The notes beneath the pieces are model-generated. The model was not told the DNA's origin. It saw nothing but the letters and a program-made list of their open reading frames with translations, and ran no database searches. Shown piece by piece: positions 1 through 6,532 of a DNA stretch of 31,136 bases. Origin of the DNA: B1Sed10-231 sp046483385. Lineage in GTDB: Bacteria; Planctomycetota; Brocadiia; SM23-32. The stretch's first letter is position 1, and each line of letters begins with the position of its first letter. The stretch is taken from NCBI GenBank assembly GCA_046483385.1, contig JAWODG010000088.1, forward strand, positions 1 through 31,136, read 5' to 3'. The translations under genes were made by a program, and so were the position numbers.

Positions 1-210
1 AACGTCGGGCCTCAATGGTACGCTCTTGCGCGTCTGGCGCATGCTGGATATGGTTGTTACAAGCTGGTTGGTTTTTTGTCTAAATTTGTTGGTAAAGTGC
101 GGCACAGCTGGTTAGAAACAAATATTAAAAAGAAAATAAGTATTTTCTTTAGTGTTGTTGTTTTCGGTTTATTTTTCTTGTCTGTTCACAAAATTCATCT
201 CCCTCAATAA
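1..210 (+). CDS. Partial unknown protein, C-terminal end
   Basis: A reading frame is open from the window edge for 69 codons and stops at TAA 208-210. The translation has a basic stretch (about residues 44-51) followed by a hydrophobic segment (about residues 52-65), as in a C-terminal membrane anchor. Codons are AT-rich (AAA, ATT, TTT, GTT), unlike every other gene in the window. Its last 62 bases overlap, in the opposite direction, the end of an rsmI-like frame; one of the two may be a chance frame, and the rsmI match is the stronger. I do not recognise the family. It probably belongs to different DNA from the rest of the window. Confidence 0.3.
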   Translation, partial: NVGPQWYALARLAHAGYGCYKLVGFLSKFVGKVRHSWLETNIKKKISIFFSVVVFGLFFLSVHKIHLPQ

Positions 211-297
211 CCAGACTAAACTCTCCTCTAGGTTCGGCAAAATGCTCTCTGGCCTGGCTCACCCTGCCTCGGAAGACTTCCTCGTGGACTTTGGGGC
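149..297 (-). pseudogene. rsmI: 3' fragment of rsmI (16S rRNA ribose methyltransferase)
   Basis: On the minus strand, about 48 codons ending at TAA (151-149) read like the C-terminus of RsmI, which 2'-O-methylates C1402 of 16S rRNA. The visible signature is KVHEEVFRG, then HFAEPRGEFSLVIEG, the usual end of the methyltransferase fold. The fragment has no start: upstream of about base 295 the frame runs into the flippase gene, which is read in another frame. A complete RsmI is about 230-290 residues, so roughly four fifths is missing. The fragment becomes AT-rich toward its end, unlike the flippase. Recognition is from memory of the family; the truncation is seen directly. Confidence 0.6.
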
Positions 298-570
298 CAC
301 CTTGGTGGCCAGAAACCGCCCCTGCACGGCGCCGAGGTCCTCCTCTGAGCGTGCGAGGGCCAGGCGTGGCGGGGCGGCGCGCGAGATGCCGAAGTCCGAC
401 AGGGCGTTGGCCAGCAGCCAGCAGGCGTTGGCGTAGGCCAGATGGCCGAACGTGCTCTCCGGAAGGAAGTAGCCCAGCCCGTAGAAGAGCGCGAACTTGC
501 CCAGCCGGTTGACCACGGTTCCGCCCGTGAGCCACACGAAGTTGCGGAGAGTCGAACTTGTGCGGGCCAT
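259..570 (-). pseudogene. Truncated polysaccharide flippase (Wzx/MATE-like), N-terminal end
   Basis: The frame gives 103 residues. The start (TLRNFVWLTGGTVVNRLGKF, then a hydrophobic segment, then LPESTFGHLAYANACWLLANALSDFG) is typical of the first two transmembrane helices of O-antigen/EPS flippases, which move lipid-linked oligosaccharides across the inner membrane. Family members are about 400-500 residues. The similarity stops near FLATKVA (about base 295), where the DNA switches to an rsmI fragment, and the final residues before TGA 261-259 are probably not native. It lies 95 bp downstream of the GT4 gene as the last gene of the polysaccharide operon. The start has only a weak ribosome site. 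Truncation may be biological or an assembly join. Confidence 0.7.
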
Positions 571-665
571 CTTCGTGTCCGCTCGGGGGAAAGCGAGGGC
601 GTGTGCCGGTCGGGGTCCACGGAACGCAGCGCGGGCGAGATCGTGGCGCTTCGACCGGCAGAATC

Positions 666-1808
666 CTACCCGTCCGCCCCGGCGTTTGTCAAACCGGCGG
701 CGCGGCCGGCCTCCAGCGCGCCCCGCACGGCCTCCCGGATGTCGCGACGGAACCTCGCCGGGGAGAACTCCTCCGCTCGGGACCGTATCCGCCCGGCGTC
801 GAAGGAGTTCACAACGCTCTCAAAATGTTCGACGGCCGCGGCCAGCGCATCGGGAGTCGGCTCGTCGAAAAAGAGCCCGGTTTCCCCGTCCAGCACCGTT
901 TCGGTCACCCCGCCGGCCCGCAGGGCGATCACCGGACGGCCGCAGGCGTGCGCCTCCAGCGGCGTTATGCCGAAGTCCTCCTCACCGGGGAAGATGAGCG
1001 CCCGGCAGCGGGCGTAGAGGTCGGGCAGCGCCTCGCCGTCCACGAAACCCCGGAACTCGACATTGTGGCCGGCCAGCCTCTCCAGGCGGCGGCGCTCGGG
1101 TCCGTCCCCCGCCACCACCAGCCGCTTCCCCAGCCGGTTGAAGGCGCGGACGGCGAGGTCCACCTGCTTGTAGGCGTTGAGCTGGGAGACGACGAGGTAG
1201 TAGTCGCCGGTCTCCTCGCCCGGACGGAACCGGTCCAGTTCCACCGGCGGGTGGATGACTTCGGCCTCCCGGGCGTAGTATCGGGATATGCGACACCGCA
1301 CGGTGCGGGAGTTGGCGATGAAGGTGTCCACGCGCCCCGCCGCGCAGAAGTCCGCCAGCCGCAGCCTGTGGGCGACGGCTTGGAAAGCCAGGCGTTTCAG
1401 CGGGTTGCCGCACTCGTCCCGCAGGTAGCGGGCGAACATGTTCCAAAGGTAGCGGGGCGGGCTGTGGCAGTAGCAGACGTGCACGGCATCGGCCGGCGCA
1501 ATGACGCATTTGGCCAGGCCGGCGTCGCTGGTCAGAACGAGGTCATGTCCGCGCAGGTCCAGCCCCTCGAACGCGCAGGGCATGAAGGGCAGGTAGTACG
1601 GATACCAGCGCGTCGCCCGGGGCAGCCGCTGGACGAAGGAGGTGTGGATGGTGCGTTCCCGCAACAGGGGCGAGAGGCGGGCGGGCTCGGCCACCAGCGT
1701 GTATATGTCGGCCCGCGGGAAGAGGCGGCAGAACTGCTCCAGGACGCGCTCGGCCCCCCGCATCTTCACCAGCCAGTGGTGCACAAGCGCTACGCGGAGG
1801 TCTTGCAT
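666..1808 (-). CDS. GT4-family (GT-B fold) glycosyltransferase
   Basis: A 380-residue protein of normal length for family GT4, which moves a sugar from a nucleotide-sugar donor onto a growing lipid-linked glycan in the cytoplasm. The start resembles the family (VALVHHWLVKMRGAERVLE, an acceptor-side Rossmann half). FIANS and the YYLVVSQLNAYKQVDLAVRA segment open the donor half, and the retaining-GT EX7E-type region EEDFGITPLEAHACGRPV lies near residues 277-293, followed by GETGLFF. It begins 12 bp after the sugar transferase stop, so it is in the same minus-strand operon. No clear Shine-Dalgarno precedes the ATG at 1808, which suggests translational coupling. Sugar specificity cannot be read from sequence. 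Confidence 0.9.
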   Translation of the reverse strand: MQDLRVALVHHWLVKMRGAERVLEQFCRLFPRADIYTLVAEPARLSPLLRERTIHTSFVQRLPRATRWYPYYLPFMPCAFEGLDLRGHDLVLTSDAGLAKCVIAPADAVHVCYCHSPPRYLWNMFARYLRDECGNPLKRLAFQAVAHRLRLADFCAAGRVDTFIANSRTVRCRISRYYAREAEVIHPPVELDRFRPGEETGDYYLVVSQLNAYKQVDLAVRAFNRLGKRLVVAGDGPERRRLERLAGHNVEFRGFVDGEALPDLYARCRALIFPGEEDFGITPLEAHACGRPVIALRAGGVTETVLDGETGLFFDEPTPDALAAAVEHFESVVNSFDAGRIRSRAEEFSPARFRRDIREAVRGALEAGRAAGLTNAGADG

Positions 1809-1820
1809 GCGGGGGGAATC

Positions 1821-3281
1821 TCAATAGGAGTTGGTGCCCTTCAGGACGCAGAAGAACGTGAGGAGCATGATTTTGACGTCCAGCAGGGGACTCCACTGCG
1901 TGAGGTACTCCAGGTCGCACTCCAGGCGTTTCTCCACGGACGAGTTCCCGCGCCAGCCCCTGACCTGGGCCAGGCCCGTCAGCCCCGGCTTAATCCGGTG
2001 GCGGGTCATGTAGCTCTGGAACTCCTCGCGGAAGCGGCTCACGAACACCGGCCTCTCCGGGCGGGGCCCCACCAGGCTCATGTCGCCCCTCAAAACGTTC
2101 CAGAACTGGGGTATCTCGTCGATGCAGAAACGCCTGAGGAAGGCGCCGATGCGCGTCTTGCGGGGGTCATCTTCGGTGGCCCACACGGGACCGGTCTCCT
2201 CCTCCGCGTCGGGCACCATGGTGCGCACCTTGTAGAGGGGAAAAGTCTCCCCGTCGCGTCCGCAGCGCTCCTGCACATAGAAGAGAGGACCGCTGCTTTC
2301 GAGACGCACGAGCAGGGCCGCCACCAGTGCGACCGGCCCCGCCAGCAGCAGCCCCACCAGTCCGCCGCAGATATCCATGGCGCGTTTGATGACGCGGTTG
2401 GACAGGCGGTCCAGGGGCAGCTTGCGCGGCCCCAGCATGACCAGTTCGTTGAACTGCCGGCGCTCCAGTTCGAGGTGGGCCATCAAGTGGCTGGAGAAGG
2501 CCAGCCGCGGCTCGACCAGCCTCTTCTCGCACTCGAACATCAACTCGTCGAAGAACTCCGCCGGGGCGCGCAGGTCTCCCATGATCAGCCATGCACCCGG
2601 CACTCCGAAGTGGTCCAGCGCTTCCCGCAGCCGCTGCTGCAGAACGGCCGGATCTTCCTCCTCACGCGTGCGCAGGCAATTCACCAACCGGTATCCGCCC
2701 TCGTCGGGCAACAGACGCTCAACCAGTCCGATAAGGCTATCGCCGCCCACCGCAATGACCGGCACCGGCGTGAGCCGGTCTCTGGCGTGAGAGTGCACCG
2801 TGCCCACGGCGAAGCGCCCGACCTTCAGGAGCGCGAACTGCAAAACCGCGGCAAGAAACAAGGTGGCGCGGGAATACTCCACGCCCAGCTTAAGCGCGAA
2901 CAGCACGGCGAAGATGACGCCGTAGGAGGCGAGCAAGGCGTACAGGGTGCGCCCGCCTTTACGGTAGGTGGAGTAGCTGCCGACCGCGCCCAGCGCGGCA
3001 AGACAGACCAATGTGCCCCCGCCGAAGAGGGGCAGATAGCGAGTGAGCGGAGGGACGTAGGCGCTGAAAGCCGGAATGACGTCCCACGTGAACCGCACCC
3101 AGTAGGCAAGGATGAAACCGGCCATCAGCAGAGCGCCGTCCACCAAAAGCTGGAGAGCGCAAAAGCAGGCGTCCAATTCCTCGCAGCGGATGCCCGGCGA
3201 GCGCGGGGGCGGAGGCGCCGGCAGCGGGACAGAACCATGGTCGACTGTGACTTCCGACTCCTGTTCAGTTGTGGCCATCAT
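1821..3281 (-). CDS. Polyprenyl-phosphate sugar phosphotransferase (WbaP/EpsE-like)
   Basis: About 486 residues. This enzyme class moves a sugar-1-phosphate from a UDP-sugar to undecaprenyl phosphate at the inner membrane and so starts exopolysaccharide units. The N-terminal part has several hydrophobic segments (about residues 30-150), a central soluble domain follows, and the C-terminal third is the bacterial sugar-transferase domain: RAMDICGGLVGLLLAGPVAL membrane hairpin, PLFYVQERCGRDG, the acidic pair in IDEIPQFWNVLRGDMSLVGP, and RHRIKPGLTGLAQVRGW. I take ATG 3281 as start because it overlaps the preceding gene's TGA as ATGA. The frame is open further upstream to 3377, but that part overlaps coding sequence and looks unnatural. 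It is the initiating enzyme of the operon. Confidence 0.93.
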   Translation of the reverse strand: MMATTEQESEVTVDHGSVPLPAPPPPRSPGIRCEELDACFCALQLLVDGALLMAGFILAYWVRFTWDVIPAFSAYVPPLTRYLPLFGGGTLVCLAALGAVGSYSTYRKGGRTLYALLASYGVIFAVLFALKLGVEYSRATLFLAAVLQFALLKVGRFAVGTVHSHARDRLTPVPVIAVGGDSLIGLVERLLPDEGGYRLVNCLRTREEEDPAVLQQRLREALDHFGVPGAWLIMGDLRAPAEFFDELMFECEKRLVEPRLAFSSHLMAHLELERRQFNELVMLGPRKLPLDRLSNRVIKRAMDICGGLVGLLLAGPVALVAALLVRLESSGPLFYVQERCGRDGETFPLYKVRTMVPDAEEETGPVWATEDDPRKTRIGAFLRRFCIDEIPQFWNVLRGDMSLVGPRPERPVFVSRFREEFQSYMTRHRIKPGLTGLAQVRGWRGNSSVEKRLECDLEYLTQWSPLLDVKIMLLTFFCVLKGTNSY

Positions 3282-3970
3282 TCTGCCTCTGTCGGACGGG
3301 CAGGGGGTTGTCGTCGACGGACAGTATGCTCGAAGATACGGATGTTGCGTTCCGGCTCGGAGTGCACGAGCTTCCACACGGGGCGCCGCACGAGTTCGCC
3401 CAACCAGGGCATTTCCTCAGCATCGTCGCCGTCCAGAATGACGTATCGGGGCCAGTAGCCTGCGCGGGTCAACTGCCTGAAGACCCGTCGGCTCCCGTAC
3501 TTGTCCGACGGCAGGTAACTCATGCCGGCATAGTACACCGGCTGGGTGTAGCTTGACAAGACGAACCCGTTGTATTCGGGATCATGCTCGCGTAGCCAGA
3601 GTCCGGCCTCTGTCTGAGGTTCGCGGTGGGCCCGGATGGGTTTGTAAACGATGGCGCCGAGGCAGAGGACTACCAGCAGGCTGAACGCCACGCCCCGGAT
3701 CGCCGAATGGCTCTCCATATCCTCCCACAGCGCGTGCAAGCCGCCTCCTGCAAGGATGAAGAGCATGGGGGCCGGGACGCGATAATACCGTCCGGAAGAC
3801 CGCCCGAAGATCATCAAAGTCACCACCAACGAGGCAAGCGTGACGCCGATGGCGACCAACAGGCCGAGCGGAACGGGAGATCGCTTCCGCCCGCGCGCCA
3901 GCCAATAGCCCAGGCCGAACAGGCCCAGCCAGCCCATGGCGTCACAGAAACTGTCGAGGTTATCAATCAT
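3278..3970 (-). CDS. C-terminal half of split GT39-like membrane glycosyltransferase
   Basis: A 230-residue frame with several hydrophobic stretches (for example LGLFGLGYW and VTLASLVVTLMIFG), the periplasmic-side RYYRVPAPMLFILAGGGLHAL segment and a soluble tail rich in aromatic residues. By position and character it is the second half of the GT39/PMT-like glycosyltransferase whose first half is encoded just upstream in another frame. Its first possible ATG (3970) overlaps the stop of the first half by 8 bases, so either the two halves are made separately by coupling or a 1- or 2-base indel has split one gene of roughly 520 codons. The frame is also open upstream in non-native-looking sequence. 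It ends in ATGA overlap with the sugar transferase. Confidence 0.7.
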   Translation of the reverse strand: MIDNLDSFCDAMGWLGLFGLGYWLARGRKRSPVPLGLLVAIGVTLASLVVTLMIFGRSSGRYYRVPAPMLFILAGGGLHALWEDMESHSAIRGVAFSLLVVLCLGAIVYKPIRAHREPQTEAGLWLREHDPEYNGFVLSSYTQPVYYAGMSYLPSDKYGSRRVFRQLTRAGYWPRYVILDGDDAEEMPWLGELVRRPVWKLVHSEPERNIRIFEHTVRRRQPPARPTEAE

Positions 3971-4835
3971 CGCCCAGGGACCTGCTCTCCAGAAAGCGGG
4001 TGGCGGCCTCGTGCGGCGGTTCGACGAGGTGAATCTGCCATGCGCTGAAGATGTGGTGTCCCGTCGTCCTGTACAGCCAGAGGTAATAAGGCAACTCAAG
4101 GGTGGCGAAGACCAAACACATAATGAGGGGCAGGCCCAGACGCCGGCGCCACGGGCCCCGAGTTCGCCATGCCACCACAAAGCAGAACGGGATCAGCAAG
4201 AGCAAGACATCCACCCGCGTCATGAAACCCAGGAAGACCGCGGCGCCGACCCCCGCCGCCCACCACGGACGGTGGGCATCGTCCCGCAGAAGGCGCAGAA
4301 ACATGTAAAACGCCAGCAGGGCCCAAAAGGCCGCCGTGACCTCCCGATAGACGGCCGCCGAGGCGCGGGCGAAGCCCGGCTCGAACCCCACCACGAATGC
4401 CCCCGCCAGAGCGGCCCGGGCGCTGGAAAAAAGCTCCAACCCGACCAGGTAAGCCAGGGGGATGAGCGCCACCCCGCAGGCCGCCGACACGAGGCGCAGC
4501 GACAGAACGGGATCCCCCGTTAAGCGATACAGTAAGCTGCCCAGAAAGGGGTAGACCAGAAGGCGGGTGTTCACCGTGTTATAGGGCCACAGATATTCCC
4601 CGCGCATGCCCGCCCCGACGCCCTCCTCGGCCATGCGTTGCGCAACGCGGGCGTACTTCGGCCCGTCGGAATTGATACCCGCTGCCGTGCAGACCAGCCA
4701 CGCGCGGACGCCCGCCCCGGCAAGAAGCAGCAGGACCAGTGCGTAAATCCGCCATCCGGCCATCCCGTCGCTTTCCCCGACGGGGGCCGCTCCGTCGGTC
4801 CCGTTCGAGGTCTGCGCCGGAGCAACATCGTTCAT
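3963..4835 (-). CDS. N-terminal half of split GT39-like membrane glycosyltransferase
   Basis: 290 residues: a short polar N-terminus, a first transmembrane helix (about residues 29-48), then a loop with INSDGPKYARVAQRM whose acidic residue (D57) sits where GT39/ArnT-type enzymes carry the catalytic Asp. Repeated hydrophobic helices follow, with GFEPGFARASAAVYRE and FMTRVDVLLLLIPFCF. Such enzymes use polyprenyl-phosphate sugars to glycosylate substrates on the outer face of the inner membrane. The frame stops at TGA 3965-3963 right after a soluble loop, where relatives continue with more helices; those are found in the overlapping downstream frame. It is the first gene of the polysaccharide operon and has its own promoter-like sequence upstream. 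Confidence 0.75.
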   Translation of the reverse strand: MNDVAPAQTSNGTDGAAPVGESDGMAGWRIYALVLLLLAGAGVRAWLVCTAAGINSDGPKYARVAQRMAEEGVGAGMRGEYLWPYNTVNTRLLVYPFLGSLLYRLTGDPVLSLRLVSAACGVALIPLAYLVGLELFSSARAALAGAFVVGFEPGFARASAAVYREVTAAFWALLAFYMFLRLLRDDAHRPWWAAGVGAAVFLGFMTRVDVLLLLIPFCFVVAWRTRGPWRRRLGLPLIMCLVFATLELPYYLWLYRTTGHHIFSAWQIHLVEPPHEAATRFLESRSLGDD

Positions 4836-4883
4836 TGTAGCTGCGCCCTATCGAGCCCAAAACCGCCACCCCCTCGCCGAGCA

Positions 4884-4913
4884 AAGATACGGCATGCCCA
4901 CCGACGGGGTCAA
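4884..4913 (-). promoter_or_regulatory. Sigma70-type promoter for the polysaccharide operon
   Basis: On the minus strand there is TTGACC (4913-4908), an 18-base spacer and TATCTT (4889-4884), about 49 bases before the first ATG at 4835. The match to the housekeeping consensus is moderate (5/6 and 4/6). It lies in the 234-bp divergent gap shared with hflX. Confidence 0.45.
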
Positions 4914-4988
4914 GAGACTCCCACCTCGCCAGCTTTTGCGCCCTCTGTCAGCGGCCCCCACACCCGGCGTAAGAGGCGCATCCGAAGG

Positions 4989-5018
4989 CTGGCACAGGAA
5001 CCGGAGCGGCATTATAAT
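4989..5018 (+). promoter_or_regulatory. Sigma70-type promoter for hflX
   Basis: A perfect -10 hexamer TATAAT lies at 5013-5018, and a partial -35, CTGGCA, at 4989-4994, with an 18-base spacer. The leader to the hflX ATG would be about 45 bases. The gap 4836-5069 holds nothing else that I can support. Confidence 0.5.
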
Positions 5019-5069
5019 AGAGTATAGAGAGGACAAAACAGATTCTCAGGCGCGAAGTAACGGAGCTTC

Positions 5070-6404
5070 ATGGCAGAGCTAAAGAGGACGGACCTGGCGT
5101 TGCGGGCCGAGAGGGCCGTTCTCGTCCAGGTCGTGGTTCGGGGCGAGGACGTCGATCACGACGCGACCTTCGAGGAGCTGGCAAGTCTCGCCCGGTCGGC
5201 CCGGGCCAGAGTGGTCGGGCGGCTGAGGCAGAAAAGGGACAAACCCGACCCGGCCTGCTACGTGGGCAAGGGCAAGGTACGGGAGCTGGCGGCACTCTGC
5301 GGCAGCGAGGACGCCAACGTCGTCGTCTGCGATGATGAGTTGTCCCCCGCCCAGGTGAAGAATCTGGAGCGGAAGCTGGACTTGAAGGTCGTTGACCGTA
5401 GCGAAGTCATCCTGGATATTTTCGCCTCCCACGCGCGCACCAAGCAGGCGCGGCTGCAGGTCGAGCTGGCGCAGCTTGAATACGAGCTGCCCCGTCTGAA
5501 ACGCATGTGGACGCATCTTGACCGAACGGCCGGCGGCACCCTGGGCGGACCGGCCGGGGGCGGTATCGGCGTGCGCGGACCCGGCGAGAAGCAGTTGGAG
5601 GTCGACCGTCGCCTGGTGCAGCGCAGAATCCACGACCTGAAACAATCCCTCGAGCGCATCGAGCGCCAGCGCCACACCATGGTGACCGACCGGAACGAGC
5701 AGTTCATCACGGTGGCGCTGGTCGGCTACACGAACGCCGGCAAGTCCAGCCTCATGAACGCGCTGACCGGTGCGGGAGTGTCGGTGCGCAACCGTCTGTT
5801 CGAGACCCTCGACACCCGAACGCGGGAGTGGGAGCTGGGGGACGGCCGGAAGGCCCTGATAAGCGACACGGTCGGGTTCGTCCGTAAATTCCCCCACCAC
5901 CTCGTGGCTTCCTTCCACGCCACGCTGGAGGAGGCACGCGAGGCTGACCTGCTGCTGCACGTGATCGACGCCTCCCAGCATAACGCCGAGGAAGAGGTCC
6001 ACTCCGTGCAGGAGGCGCTGGACGAGGTGGACTGCAGCGACAAGCCCACCGTCTACCTGTTGAACAAGATCGACCTGGTGGAGGACCTTTCGGAACTGCC
6101 GCTGGTCCGGCAACTCGTCGGGGATGTCATCTGCACCAGCGCGACCACCGGGGAAGGGCTCGACGAGATCGAGCAGCGCGTCATGGAGATACTGAACCGA
6201 CGGTTGGACGAGTTCTGCGTGGTGACCGGCGTGGAGAATGGCCGGCTGGTCGCCTTCCTCCACGAGAACGGGCAGGTGCTGGACAGGGCCTGCCACGATG
6301 CCACCATGGAACTGCGCGTGCGGATGGAGCCGAAATACGCCGGTATGGCCCGCAGCATGGGCGCCGACGTGGAGGCCGTGCCTGAGACCCCCGACGTGGC
6401 CTGA
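5070..6404 (+). CDS. hflX: GTPase HflX (ribosome-splitting/rescue factor)
   Basis: 444 residues, full length for HflX, a translational GTPase that binds 50S subunits and splits stalled or hibernating ribosomes. The N-terminal HflX domain (about 1-200) holds ACYVGKGKVRELA and the family signature GGIGVRGPGEKQLEVDRR. The G domain shows G1 GYTNAGKSS (219-227), G3 DTVGF (266-270) and G4 NKID (332-335), with TSATTGEG-type G5 sequence (CTSATTGEGLDE) after it. A short C-terminal domain follows. It is divergent from the polysaccharide operon, with a TATAAT box 50 bases upstream. All GTP-binding motifs are intact. Nothing links it functionally to its neighbours. Confidence 0.97.
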   Translation: MAELKRTDLALRAERAVLVQVVVRGEDVDHDATFEELASLARSARARVVGRLRQKRDKPDPACYVGKGKVRELAALCGSEDANVVVCDDELSPAQVKNLERKLDLKVVDRSEVILDIFASHARTKQARLQVELAQLEYELPRLKRMWTHLDRTAGGTLGGPAGGGIGVRGPGEKQLEVDRRLVQRRIHDLKQSLERIERQRHTMVTDRNEQFITVALVGYTNAGKSSLMNALTGAGVSVRNRLFETLDTRTREWELGDGRKALISDTVGFVRKFPHHLVASFHATLEEAREADLLLHVIDASQHNAEEEVHSVQEALDEVDCSDKPTVYLLNKIDLVEDLSELPLVRQLVGDVICTSATTGEGLDEIEQRVMEILNRRLDEFCVVTGVENGRLVAFLHENGQVLDRACHDATMELRVRMEPKYAGMARSMGADVEAVPETPDVA

Positions 6405-6532
6405 GCCGCTGAGAGCCTTGAGCCGGTGGCGCGGACGCCCGCCGATGTTGCCGGGGCCTGCCCGGAGCCGGAGGAACCACAGTCAACTGGACGCGCAGTT
6501 TTGCCTCGTAACGAAGATGAGGAGCTGTTCCC

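Noticed and set aside
558..3458. Long plus-strand open frame of 966 codons
   Set aside because: It is antisense to the GT4 and sugar transferase genes, whose motifs are unambiguous. The translation is low-complexity, as expected for a GC-rich shadow frame.
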